From Siphonodentalium dalli (Eukaryota; Mollusca; Scaphopoda; Gadilida; Siphonodentaliidae): DNA of 64,000 nt. The stretch covers positions 13,531,287-13,595,286 of the forward strand of contig CP136061.1 in the NCBI GenBank assembly GCA_032622095.1. Direction: 5' to 3'. The position numbers and the translations under genes were made by a program. This document shows positions 11,371 to 22,708 of this stretch, one piece after another (the stretch's first letter is position 1; the number at the start of each line of letters is the position of its first letter). The notes under the pieces are model-generated. The model was not told the origin of the DNA, searched no databases, and saw nothing but the letters and a program-made list of their open reading frames with translations.

Positions 11371-12087
11371 CAGATGGAACAAAAAAGTATGCCTCTTTTG
11401 TTTGCATTATTAAACACTGTTCAACTAGAATCCGAACAATCAAGTGGAACTATTACATAATATTATATTTGAAAAGCTGAAACTGATTTATATGAATTCA
11501 GCAAAAATGGAATCTTGGATTTGTAATAGATTTACAACCATTCCAGGCATTTTTGAAGACTTTGGCAAAAACCATTAAGAATGCCCGGACTTCAATAACT
11601 AAGTAAATGTGAGACATAGTTATGATGCAAAATATATCGAACACAACATAGCGGATTTTGAACTCAAAATACTAGTGAAAAGAACTTTCATAAATATTTA
11701 GCTGAAGAAACGATTCGGGATATAGAAGTAACAGATACTTTTATTAAATTGTTTAAATGTTTAACTAGTGAATTGGAGACGGTGCAAAGTGAATTGGGTC
11801 ATATAATAAACAGTTTAAAGAATATAGACAACTTCATACGGGTACACTTACTCGACAGAAACATGGTGCCCCTTTCGGCCAGCAGTTTTTTATTTGGAAC
11901 GTTATCATCTGATGATTTAGAACCAATTAAAGACAGTTTAAATGAATTGCAAACCAATCAGAGAAGAATAAAACATGTTGTGGAAAAAAGCTTAAGTGTT
12001 ATTAACATCACAGACACGTGTAATTAAAATTCGACTTGCATTAAATATGGTAATCAAACATTTTGAAGATCTCAGAAACAAACTTGA
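11371..12087 (+). pseudogene. env: Env-like gene, 5' part (baculovirus F-like fusion protein type), broken
   Basis: The first ATG (11374) directly follows a pyrimidine-rich tract ending in CAG (11358-11373), which resembles a 3' splice site. It starts a short hydrophobic N-terminus (MPLLFALLNTV), like a signal peptide, and stops at 11458. The same frame reopens at 11749-12027, where FLFGTLSSDD followed by a heptad-like stretch and HVVEKSLSVIN resembles the fusion-subunit N-terminus of the F-like envelope proteins known from baculoviruses and some insect gypsy-type elements. No intact furin-type site is visible before it. A frameshift near 12010-12020 moves the following segment (VIKHFEDLRNKLDT) to another frame, and the MITE insertion then interrupts it. 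The gene is dead. The family assignment is by pattern recognition. Confidence 0.55.
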
Positions 12088-12853
12088 TACCGTAATCGTA
12101 TTTAAATTCGCTCAGTACTATTTTCGCTCAGTTTTTAATTCGCGCACTTTGAATTCGCGCACCATGCTGCGCGAATTCACAACTGACAAAAATATTTTCG
12201 TAAAATGCTTGGTTTTGAAGAAAGTTTTAGATTTTAATCGTTAATGTTGAACACGATCAGGCATGGATTTTGATCGTGTATAATTTAACATAACTGCATC
12301 ATCAGTCTTGTGAAGACGGCTGTTTATACGTTCCAACTATATATATGCTGATATTGAAATAGTTATAAACATAATTGAAATGAACTCAAAAGAAGTAAAA
12401 CCACAATAGCGTATCAAAAATTTACATGAGAAAAAACAAATCAAAACTTCACTTTGGGTTGTGTAGACATGATTAGTTAACTCAGTATATTCGTTCACCG
12501 GGTAGTGCTAGCATGGTGATTATAGGGGGACATGCTTTTGGGCATCTTCAGTCAGCAATATGTGTATTTCTTATTTCAAGAGCAATGATGATACCATGAT
12601 TTGTTGCTGTATACTTATATTATACATATCAGTAATGGTTTTGGTGTTGGTTGCGCGCATGTTATAGTCCTAATATTCGGTCCAACCTTCCGTAATCTAT
12701 ATACACATGTACTTAACTCATCAATATATAGCCTTCTTGTTTCTCGATGGTTGGTATAAAATTAGGAGTCGTACTATTTTTCGCTCAGTTTTAAATTCGC
12801 GCACCGACGGTGCGCGAAAAATAGATTGTGCGAATTTAAATACGAGTAAGGTA
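12088..12853 (+). mobile_element. MITE-like element copy 1, inserted in env
   Basis: This is a 766-bp element with terminal inverted repeats. The left end reads TACCGTAATCGTATTTAAAT and the right end is its near reverse complement, ending CGAGTAAGGTA. The outermost TA on both sides suggests a TA target duplication, as in Tc1/mariner-type elements. Each end has a further internal hairpin: 12151-12178 (GAATTCGCGC and GCGCGAATTC arms) and about 12796-12818 (TTCGCGCACC arms). A second copy, in reverse orientation, is at 37538-38314. No transposase frame is present, so it is non-autonomous. Confidence 0.75.
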
Positions 12854-13680
12854 GTAGATTAACGCGATCAGAACACGCGAAATAACACAGCAAGTACTTG
12901 ATGCAAAGATTTATTTAACACGCTGACATAGTCAGATAAATCCGCTGGTAGCGCAGCGACTAACACCAATTGTGATTGGCATAAGTCAATTAGCATTGGC
13001 GTTGAGAACACTGCAGCCAAAGCTTCCTAACTATATAAAAATGCCATTTGACTTAGACACAAAAATGTGGTTATATTATCAAAAATTATCTGTACATACA
13101 GTGCTAATTATTTGGCTATGGGCGTGGGACAAACTAAATATACATTTGTAGAGGATACCGCAGTCTGTTTGATGGATCAAATGCCTTTTTGTGTGATTTG
13201 AATGGAATAATTCATCGTGCAGATCCTAACCGAATTTGAAAGGTAGCATTATTCTTGGGAGCAGACGAGCAAATTCCGCGTACATGTACGACTGTCGTTC
13301 AACCTAATATGATGGCACACCGACACACGGAAATCTGTTTGCAATAGCGAAACAATATCAAATTAATTTTGCCATGTCATGTGGACACTCAGGCGAGGTA
13401 TTGTCCACAAAAATAATACGTCCACCAATCGATTTTATCGTATCACCAACTAAATGTGTGGCTAGAGCCGCCCATTTGAAATTAATTGCATTTTCAAACG
13501 AGAATATCATGGACAATTTAATCAGTGCTGTCGAAAATGAATTGTTACCTAAGTACCACGAAGTACAGTTGAAAATATGGAAACCCGCGTTGGAAGGAAT
13601 TACGAATTTGCAAAACATAACAATACCGAGGAAGTTGAAAGAAATTAAAGAGATACCCATGAATTCCTTAGTAGAATAAT
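12854..13680 (+). pseudogene. env: Env-like gene, 3' part after the MITE, truncated
   Basis: Translation in shifting frames gives pieces that look like the continuation of the F-like protein: PFDLDTKMWLYYQKLS (about 13042) and a GAVVL-free segment around 13140-13240 with CLMDQMPFC. A longer open frame at 13374-13679 (101 codons) ends NITIPRKLKEIKEIPMN. There are several stops and frameshifts. The membrane anchor expected at the C-terminus is absent, because similarity ends at about 13680, just before foldback-type repeat sequence begins at 13717. Confidence 0.45.
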
Positions 13681-13716
13681 TGCGTTCTGTATCACATGGT
13701 GCCGTGTTTTTTTCAG

Positions 13717-14548
13717 GTATATCGGGAATTTCTCAATGGCCATTCATGGGTGTATATGTATACATGGATTGAATATATGTTCATGGGTAGGCTGTATATG
13801 TATATATCGAGTGATTGTATGACTATGATGTGGCGAATTTATATGCAGGTAGTGACCGTATGGTCAATGGTGAGGTGAATATGTATACACGTGACTGTAT
13901 GATCCTGAATGTGGTGAATGTGTATACAGGGAGTGACTATATGGTCATGTGGTAAGGTGTAATGTTATACCCGGTGTTCCTTCATGGTAATTCGTGGCTG
14001 TATAGTCATTTTGTGGTATGTACGGGTTTAACCAAGTATAGCTGTGTGGTCATGGGTCAGTTGTACGTGTATAAAGTGGGTAACATTATTGCCATTTGTG
14101 TGGTGTTTATGTACATATGCAGTGACTGTGATATAGTGGGTGAGCTATACCCGTGAACCATTGGGTGTCTATCGCTTTTTACAATAACTCAAGGATTTGG
14201 CAATCAAAGAGATGTAATGTCAGAGAGTTCTCCGTCTTGATTCTCCAATTGATGGTGTTTATGTACAACGGAGGAAAGCGATAACCACCCGTTACCACAT
14301 CACTCCATATATACATAAACACAACACAAACGACAATATAGTCACCCACTATATACGCGTACACCTGACCCATGACCACACAGTCATACTTGGTTATACC
14401 CGTACACACCACAAATGACCATACACCCAGGTGTCACAATGCCGGCATACCGGGTATACACGTACACATGACACATAACACATAACCATATAGTCACTCC
14501 CTTACGCATATTCACCACATTCATGATCATAAGTCAATACTTGTACTT
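13717..14548. mobile_element. Partial copy of the foldback element (central part)
   Basis: This segment is colinear with 18394-19141, the centre of the larger foldback element. The shared region begins at GTATATCGGGAATTTCTCAA and ends at GATCATAAGTCAATACTTG. The left half carries GTGACTRTATGGTCATG-type minisatellite units, the middle (14171-14280) is a unique CAAGGATTTGGCAATCAAAG block, and the right half carries the same units inverted (CATGACCACACAGTCA). It can therefore fold into a long hairpin. It lacks the terminal repeats of the full copy. Confidence 0.65.
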
Positions 14549-15125
14549 GTACATAAATCGATTTGAATGGCAGATCCCATGTTAAAATTTATCATCGAAA
14601 AAAATCATTTCTTCTATCTAGAAAATAATTACGTGCTGGACCCTGTAATTTTAGGAATATATAAGTATTCTACTCAGACACACCAAGTTTCAGCTTAAAA
14701 TTCTGAAAAATATGAGTTTTATCGACATAAATCGATTTGAATGGCAGATTCCATGTTAAAATTTATCATAGAAAAAAATTCATTTCTTCCATCTAGAAAA
14801 TAATTAGGTGCTGGACCCTGTCATTTTAGGAATATATAAGTATTCCACTCAGACACACAGAGTCTCAGCTTTAAATTTTGAAAAATAAGTCTTGTATCGA
14901 CATAAATCGATTTGAATAGCAGATCCCATGTTAAAATTATCATCGAAATTTTTTTATTTCTCCCATCTAGTAAATAATTACGTGCCGGACCATGTCATTT
15001 TAGGGAATATATAAGTATTGTACTCAGACACACCAATTCTCAGCTTAAAATTTTGAAAAATAAAACTTTTATCGACATAAATCACTTTGAATAGCAGATC
15101 CCATTTAAAATAAATTTTCGGGCCC
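14549..15125. repeat. 175-bp tandem repeat, 3.3 units
   Basis: The word ACATAAATCGATTTGAAT (ATCACTTTGAAT in the last unit) begins at 14551, 14725, 14900 and 15075, giving a period of 174-175 bp. Units contain TTATCATCGAAA, TAAATAATTACGTGC and GAATATATAAGTATT words. The array starts exactly where the foldback fragment ends, so the two may be linked. The unit length is typical of animal satellite monomers. Confidence 0.8.
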
Positions 15126-16060
15126 TGCGAATGTTTTCTGAGCTGCTCCATATTGGGCACCAGAGTTCATATTTGACCGGTTAATTGTTAACTGATAATT
15201 GTGTGCCAGAACAGTTGCGTTACTTTATACGTCAACATTGGTCATTATCCCCGACAAATTTATTTTGGTATATCGTATAAACCCCTATTTCCCCCGCATG
15301 GCCTGACAAAGTGTCAACATTGGTCTTTATCGCTCTACTATTTTATATTGTTTCATCGGTATAAATTCCATATTCAATATCCACATATAACCAACCCAAC
15401 CTCTAATCCAGGTCCAATTTTGTTTCATCGCTATAGTCACGTTACGTAATATTTTATCACGTGATACTTATACTTACGTCTATAGTATTACTATATAGTA
15501 TAGTGTATTCATATATCAATTTCTATTCCTTTCTATATAATTCTGGTGCCATCTATGGAGATAGAGATAATTTCAGACCCCCCCCAATGTTATATCATTG
15601 ATGCTACAGTACAGTCGCGATGCATTCATGGCAACATTGATCGCTATCGCTCTACTAATTTATGTCAGTTCATCAGTATGTACCCCTTTTTCTCCGAGTC
15701 CATATAACCAACCTAACATCTAATCCCGGCCTAAATTATCATTTTTCTTTTCATCTGTATGGTTGTGTTACATACATATTTTTGCCATTTAATTCTAATT
15801 TGCATTGTACCACTATAGAAGTCCATAAATGACTATTCTGGCACTATATAGAGATAACTAAGATTCTGATCCCCCTATTTTATAGCCTTGTTGCAACAGT
15901 AGAGTTGAGATGCATAATATGTCAACATTGGTCGTTATCGCTCCACATATTTATATCGGTTCAACCCTTAGTTCCCTGTAATTGCTCAGCTCTCCCTCAA
16001 TTTATTTTTTCATTTGTATTATAGTCTCGTTACGTACATATTTTATCTCTTTTAACTTTT
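15126..16060. repeat. Degenerate ~300-bp tandem repeats
   Basis: A TCAACATTGGTC word followed by TATCGCTC recurs at about 15231, 15313, 15631 and 15921. Each unit also contains TTTCATCxGTAT and GTTACGTAxATATTTT words later in the unit. The period is about 290-318 bp with clear divergence. No gene is visible. Confidence 0.55.
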
Positions 16061-16219
16061 GCTTCAACATCACGAGTTCCGCTGCAGACGATACACAACT
16101 GACAACATTTCGAAATGTAAGCAGGCTTCAAACACATCTTATCCTATAAATTTGTGTACAAGGTGTACTCGCATTTGTTGGGTTAAAAACCAAAGGTCCC
16201 AAGTCAAGGTCCAAAATCC

Positions 16220-16535
16220 CCAACACACTCATGTGAGGTTAAATGATAACTCCATCTACATAACCTAATATACGGATGTGAGGTATAATGATAACTCCGT
16301 CCACATACAGTAATGTCCAAAGTAATTGACCACTTAACCACAGAAGAATTATGTGTAATTTTTCAGGAAAGGCGAGAGTTTTCCGATGAATGGCAACAAG
16401 CCATATTTCCGACTAAATCCTGAAAATATACCCATAATTCTGCTGTGGTTAAGTGGTCAATTGCTTTGACCATTCTATAACCAATATAAGGATGTGAGGT
16501 TTAATGATAACTCCATCCACATAACTAATAAATAC
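16220..16535. repeat. ~47-bp repeats interrupted by a palindromic MITE
   Basis: Three units sharing GATGTGAGGT and ATGATAACTCC lie at about 16228-16265, 16274-16305 and 16490-16520. The third is separated from the second by the palindromic element at 16315-16471, which therefore inserted into the array. Confidence 0.6.
16315..16471. mobile_element. Palindromic MITE of 157 bp
   Basis: The left arm starts GTCCAAAGTAATTGACCACT and the right arm ends with its near reverse complement AGTGGTCAATTGCTTTGACC. Each arm is about 54 bp. The centre has GGCAACAAGCCATATTTCCG. A diverged half-copy at about 43228-43320 shares CCACAGCAGTATTATGGGTA and the TTTAGTCGGAAA core, which supports a dispersed family. 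Confidence 0.65.
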
Positions 16536-16799
16536 ATGTATGTGTGAAAATAAAAAAATAAAAATAAAATTCCATGATGGTGTCCAATATGGAATCGGAT
16601 CCAAAACCTGACATACGGGAGCGTGCTTCGCACGCGACTGTATCTTAAGCATATGTGCATATTTAATAAGCCAACAATTGGAATCCCAACAGAGAAGATT
16701 GGCGTGGGTCCCTTGCGCATAGACATTGTTGATGATCTCTATGGTAAACCAAATTAACATTTAGTAGACAATTTCGATTAACTGCAATAACTTAAGGAA

Positions 16800-17085
16800 T
16801 CTCTAATTGCGCTCAAGCCCAATAAAAATATTCCTTAAGTTATTGGGCTTAAGCGCAGTTAGAGATACCTTATTGTGCTTAAGCACAATATGATATTCAT
16901 GTGCAATAAAGAAGATTCTTATTGCGCTTAAGTGTAATAAGACATTCCTTATTACACGTGAGCGAAATTACATTCATATTGCACTTAAGCACAATTAATA
17001 TCTCTCTCAATAGATCACCCTTATGCAAATAGTAGAATAATCCTATATTTGCTTAAGCACAATTAGCTCTTTTGCGCTTAATTGA
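16800..17085. repeat. Array of CTTAAG-centred palindromes
   Basis: Six CTTAAG hexamers lie at 16834, 16848, 16878, 16927, 16984 and 17052, most within a TTGxxCTTAAGxxCAA context. The one at 16873-16888 is a perfect 16-bp palindrome (TTGTGCTTAAGCACAA). Further degenerate units are near 16810, 16952 and 17074. The spacing is irregular, 14-68 bp. Confidence 0.7.
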
Positions 17086-17290
17086 AAATCAGTCATCAAT
17101 TAACAAACATAAGCAGAGCCCGGTTGAATAGCTATCATATATGGTGGGTTATTCCCATCTTCAAGCTGTTGATGTCTTTGAGACATTCAATGTTATTTTG
17201 CTATTTTGCATGCGAAGTTGTAGACCCTCCAATAGCTTATCAATACCAATCGGGACAGTGGGTGTTTTTCCTCAATTAATTGAATTTCTT

Positions 17291-20200
17291 GTTTCAGGTC
17301 AAATATGACTATCTTTGGTATGAAATGTGTTTATTGTTTCAGTCTATATTAAGTGTGTAAAACTACGGTGTTTATAAACCAAATTGCTTAAGATATTCAA
17401 ATTGGCAAACAAAGTTCATTTTTTACATATATCTCGAACATTATTCTGAGTTTTTTCGAAAAGGTTGCAAAATGTAACTCACTTTGGCTATTTTACGTGT
17501 TAGATAATTAACTGACAACTAAATGTTCTATTCTGGTTGTCCAAGTTCCGTGTGGAACTTGACAAATTCATTTTACTGTTGCAGTATGGAATTTTGGCGA
17601 GAGCCTTCTGTGTGATTCTAGCCATATTTTTTGAAAGAAAATGAGCAGAACGTTGAGACTGAACTGAGATGAACCATAATCTGTTGCTATTCTGACCCAT
17701 TAGGATAAAACATTATCAACTAGATTCAGAGTGGATACCAAGATAACAGCCATGATATAGCCAGTCATGAATTATGTGAATAGGCATACAAGGAGTGACT
17801 ATGTGAATATGAGTGCATGGTGTGCACATCGTGAGATGTATAGGTATACAATGAGTTGTCACGGTGAGGCATATCGGTATACGTGGAGTGACTGTATTGT
17901 GTATGGTTCTGTGTACCCAGTACGGGTGTACCCGATATGACTATGAACATTACTGTGGTGTATGGATAAAACATGATCATGTGTGTTGTCTATGTATATA
18001 TGGAGTGACTTTAAGGTAATGGATTGGATGCACAAGTGTATCGTGTGTGGCTGCATTGTGGCAGGTGGGTGTATATGTATACATGAGCTGCCTGTATGAT
18101 CATGGATGGAATGTGTGGATGAATATGGAGTGATTTTATGATTATGGGTATTATGTAAGGTGTACATTGAATGATTGTACGGTCATGATTGAAGTGTATA
18201 TGCAAACCTGGAGTAAGATGGATGGTCATTGGCGACTGTGTAATGGATGTATTAACATTGGTGGGTGTACATGGAGAAACTGTATGATCATGGATGGCGT
18301 GTATCACTGAGTATACAATCAGTTGCTAAATTGCCATATGCGAGGTGTATATGCAAGTATGGAAAATATGAGTGGTCATGTGGTCTGGTATTTGTATATC
18401 GGGAATTTCTCAATGGCCATTCGTGTGTGTATATTATACCTGGATTGAATCTATGGTCATGGGTAGGCTGTATATGTATATATCGAGTGGTTGTATGACA
18501 TTGATGTGGGGAATTGATATGCAGGTAGTGACGGTATGGTCAATGGTGAGGTGAATATGTATACAAGTGACTGTATGATCATGAATTGGTAATTAGTGGC
18601 TCTATAGTTATTTGTGGTGTGTATGGGTTTAACCAAGTATAGCTGTGTGGTCATGGGTCAGGTGTACGTGTATAAAGTGGGTGACATTATTGCCATTTGT
18701 GTGGTGTTTATGTACATATGAAGTGATTGTAATATAGTGGGTGAGCTATACCCGTGAAACATTGGGTGTCTGTCGCTTTTTAAATAACTCAAGGATTTGG
18801 CAATCAAAGAGATGTAATGTCAGAGAGTTCTCCATCCTGATGGTGTTTATGTGCAACGAAGGAAAGCCACCCGTTAGCCACCCGTTACCACACAGTCACT
18901 CCATATACACATAAACACAACACAAACGACAATATAGTCACCCACTATATACACGTAGACCAGACCCACGACCCTAGTGACCTAGTCATACTTGGTTATA
19001 CGCGTATACATCGCCAATGACCACATATCCAGGTGCCACAATGTCGGCATACCGGGTATACACCTATATATGACACATAGCCATATAGTCACTCCCTTAC
19101 ACATATTCACCACATTCATGATCATAAGTCAATACTTGTACCCATTTACCTCACCATTGGACATAATTTTAGCCCATGTATACCTATTCCCCACACACAT
19201 GGCCAAATATATATTCAAGATATGGATCAATACCACAACAATGACCACAAAGTCACTCTATGAATACACATGCACCTCACCAATGGACATATCCACTCGA
19301 TTCATACAAATACCCTTACCCATGACACCAGGTATACTCCTTCGCCTGACATATGACCATATAGTCACCCCCTGTGCACCTATTCAAAACGATCAATCAA
19401 TGTATACATATTCACCTCATCATTAGCCATAAGTCACTCCTTGTATACATATTCGTCACACCATAGCCAAAATAGCCACTCATAATATAGGAATACATCA
19501 GTACACCTACAACTAACACATAGTCATTCACCACATTCAGGATCATACAATCACTCCGTGTAAACCTATTCATATCATCATTGACTATACAGTTATTATC
19601 TGTATGCCTATTCGCTAAACCCATAGTCATATAACCACTCGATATAAATACATATACACCTCGGCAATGGCCTTTCAGTCATTCGAGTTATACCAATAGC
19701 CGCACACGTGACCATTCATACATTCCATGATCATATAGACAGCACATGCATATACTGCTATTTGTCACACTATTGCCACACAGGTACACGTGTACATCCC
19801 AACCAAGACATTACAGTCACCCCATATATACATAAATAACACACATGTGAACATGTAACTACTCTCGTTATATCCATACACCACATATAGCCACATTGTT
19901 TAGACTAGTATCGGGTATACAATCATTCACATGCATACTCCATTCGCATCACACATGACCATAACCACTCCTTGTATACCTACATATCTTACCATGAACA
20001 TCCCACTCATAACCATACAGTCACTCCTTGTAATCCCATTCACATCATTCATGACATACAATAACTCCATGTATATACATATTCCCCTCACCTGTGATCA
20101 TAGGGCAATTGCCTGGCTGCCATCGTGGCATCCACCCTGCACCCAGTTGATCAACATTGATCCTAATTGTCCAAAATATCCATCTATTCTGGTTTACTTC

Positions 20201-20597
20201 AGTTCCGTTTCAAAGTTCTGCCAATTTTCTTTCAATAAAATGGTCAGAATCACAAAAGAGGTTATCGCCATAATTCCATACTGCAACTTTAAAATGAATT
20301 TATCATGTCCCATAGGAACTAGTACAACTAGAATAGAACATGTAAGTAAATTTGCGTACACATGTAATAACAAAGTGAGTCGCAATTTGCTACATTTTCG
20401 GATAATGCAGAGAATGCTGTTCGGAATATATATAAAAAATAAACTTTTTCCCAAATTTTGTTGCCATTTGTAAGCCATCTTTGTTTGAGAAACACCGTAG
20501 TGCGAAATATTCGATGTAAACCAAAACAATAAACACCTTTCATACAAACGATATTACTTTTACTTGAAACAAAATGGTCCAAACATGAATAGTGATT
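17291..20597. mobile_element. Foldback element with minisatellite arms (3.3 kb)
   Basis: The outer left block (17291-17705) and the outer right block (20166-20597) are inverted copies of each other, diverged but alignable. Shared words include TACGGTGTTT, ATGTTCTATTCT and CAGTATGGAATT. Inside them, 17754-18780 holds plus-oriented minisatellite units (GAGTGACTRTATGGTCATG, TGTATATGTATACA) and 18885-20105 holds the same units inverted (CATGACCATATAGTCACTCC). The centre (18781-18880) is a short unique block. No transposase frame is visible. The structure resembles foldback (FB-type) elements; relation to a known family cannot be decided by eye. Confidence 0.65.
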
Positions 20598-21125
20598 TTT
20601 TGCCGATAATTATGTCAAGTTTGTGAGAGAAAAAACCAATGTTTATGTCTGGGGTGTCAGTGGTGACAATTGTAACAATTAACCATGGTGCATCAGACAT
20701 GTTATTATGCAATGTATAGCAAACAAAACAGCCAATTGTATACATCAATCACAACTTGGAATATTCATAGGTTATGATATGCCTCACTTACATTACACAG
20801 TTCTTACATTTACACTTACATTACACTAGAATCCCAATTATGATTTTATGTAATAGATTAAACCGCATTTAGTCGGTCTCTCAACTGGGCTCTTTGGGGA
20901 ATATCCAACCACTTTCTGTTTGATACTGCTTCTAGAGTACTTTTCGGTTGGGAATTCAGTGGTGCCGACCGATTTTTGATAAAAAGGGCCCAAATTCCAT
21001 TTTTAAGGGCCTGAACCCCAATTTTGGGGTTCAGCTCTTTTTCTCAAAGTTGAGCCTCCAATTAGAATTGTAATGACCTATATGGATTAATACTATATAG
21101 AGGTATCATAGATGATATTTCCTAT
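20598..21125. other. No recognisable feature
   Basis: The interval is AT-rich. A GGGCCCAAATTCC / GGGGTTCAGCTC stretch near 20988-21040 contains a small GGGCC-rich inverted motif. Otherwise nothing can be supported. Confidence 0.4.
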
Positions 21126-21585
21126 AGCATTATAGATCGGAATTTACCTTCAAAGAGCTTTTCACCCTGAAAATCCAAAATGGACGACTTCAAAATTAGC
21201 AAAAATTGAGCAAAGTCAAGAATAATTATAATATGGAGTTTTTTCATCTTTAAAGTATCAGCACCATTGTGCTTCCACTCATGAGTGCTCAACAAGGTTT
21301 TGGGTGGAATGTATTGGCCGTAGAATGAACAAAACTGGCATTTTATCAATAACCAAGATTTTGATGAAATCATAAATTTTATGGTAAATGATTAATAGTG
21401 CAAACAAGGGTAGCTGATGATATGATATGAATAAATACATGTATTTATGAGTGGTTCAGCCCTTTTATATTGATTTCTCTGTCTTTGATATGAGATGGCT
21501 GCCAAAATGGCTATATATGGGATGACATATATCACATTTATATCATTGTAAATGAGTGCAATGTGGCGTTTCATTTAAACTATAG
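21126..21585 (-). repeat. Dispersed repeat, copy 1 (inverted relative to copy 2)
   Basis: The reverse complement of this segment aligns along its length with 26430-26880. Shared words include ATATATGTCATCCC, CCATTTTGGCAGCCATCTCA, AAGCACTCATG, GGTGCTGAT and ATTATTCTTGACTTTGCT. It is probably a non-autonomous dispersed element; no coding frame is recognisable. Confidence 0.65.
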
Positions 21586-21677
21586 CTAACATGTAAAGTA
21601 GTTAGTAAAGTATTATGTATTCTAATGTTGAATTGCAATAAGTTTGAAATTTATTTTAATAAGTAAGGGTTATAGAG

Positions 21678-21740
21678 TATAGTTCTTTACCAGAATCAAT
21701 TGAGTCGAAGACGAAATTTATTCTAGTAAAGAACTATCCG
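21678..21740. repeat. Small inverted repeat
   Basis: ATAGTTCTTTACCAGAA (about 21678) and TTCTAGTAAAGAACTAT (about 21722) form arms of about 17 bp around a 25-nt loop. Confidence 0.55.
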
Positions 21741-22377
21741 CATGCTCTGACCAACTTAGAGCACAATTAACCACGCACAATGGGATTAGCTGGAAATCGC
21801 TGCTGAGAATATGTTGACCCTGACACATAACATATGCCCTTCCCGACTTTGAACATACCTTGGATATTGGTGTGCTTTACCAATACTCAGGTAACTATTG
21901 TGCTCTAATCAGAGAAATGTAGAGATTGAACCAGTCGGAGTAAACTCATACCTAAATATTCATTACAACATTGAATATTAGGTCTGACGGATAACATCGC
22001 TATCTCATTTCCAAGTCCTCGGGATTCCGTAATCTGATTGATTGCGTAAATTATTTTCCGTCCAATGAAACCGTATGGGTTAATAAACAAGTGTTAGTGG
22101 GCGGAGACTCCCATAATGTCACCTCTAAATATAGTAACAGAGCGGAATTTCGAGGCTTGCAAATACAACAGAGACAGAAAAAATGGCTTCGAATTTATAT
22201 ATTCGGTACGATTCCGATTAATTTGAAGGATGTGCTGGACCTGATAGATAGGCCTGCGTATGGTACCAACTTGGCCTCCCATAAATATAAATAGAACTTT
22301 ACTCATGTCCGTGTAATTGATTTACTTTATTGTAACATGGTTTGCAAATTATTTGCCGTAAAAAAGTCATCTGAAAG

Positions 22378-22623
22378 TCAAACACCGAGGAAATGACTTA
22401 ATTTTATGCTTTTAAATAGTTCTAAAGCATCATGTTTGATGACGACCTTATTGTTTGCTCTCGGATGCAGCTTTCCTGTTGATGCAGCGAGTTCATCTCC
22501 CGAAAAAGAATAGTCGCACACACGACAAATATTATCTTCTGTAAGTTTATGTCGCGACACAGGCCTTCTGTGGGTTGATGAGTCGGCGAAGCACAACAAA
22601 TAACACGTGGGGACACCTGTCAA
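22378..22623 (-). pseudogene. Unidentified open frame with CxxC, possibly a mobile-element exon
   Basis: The frame is 81 codons. It contains HKLTEDNICRVCDYSFSG, a Cys-x2-Cys pair in a treble-clef-like context, then GKLHPRANNKVV and ends SIKLSHFLGV. Composition is protein-like rather than random. A TTGACAG at the 5' side (about 22618 on the minus strand) could be a splice acceptor. I do not recognise the family. It could be an exon of a transposon-borne protein or host gene. No partner exon was found. Confidence 0.3.
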
Positions 22624-22708
22624 TCATCGATGTATTTAAAAAAATCCGTGACGTCATTTTGGGGAAGCTCTTCGCTGAATAGAAATGGTTTTGGCGACAT
22701 TAGCTCCA

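Noticed and set aside
12088-12853. Coding part of env between the two env fragments
   Set aside because: Comparison with 37538-38314 shows it is an inserted MITE, not part of env.
17859-18654. His/Thr-rich frames of 65-102 codons
   Set aside because: They are artefacts of the foldback minisatellite units and overlap on both strands.
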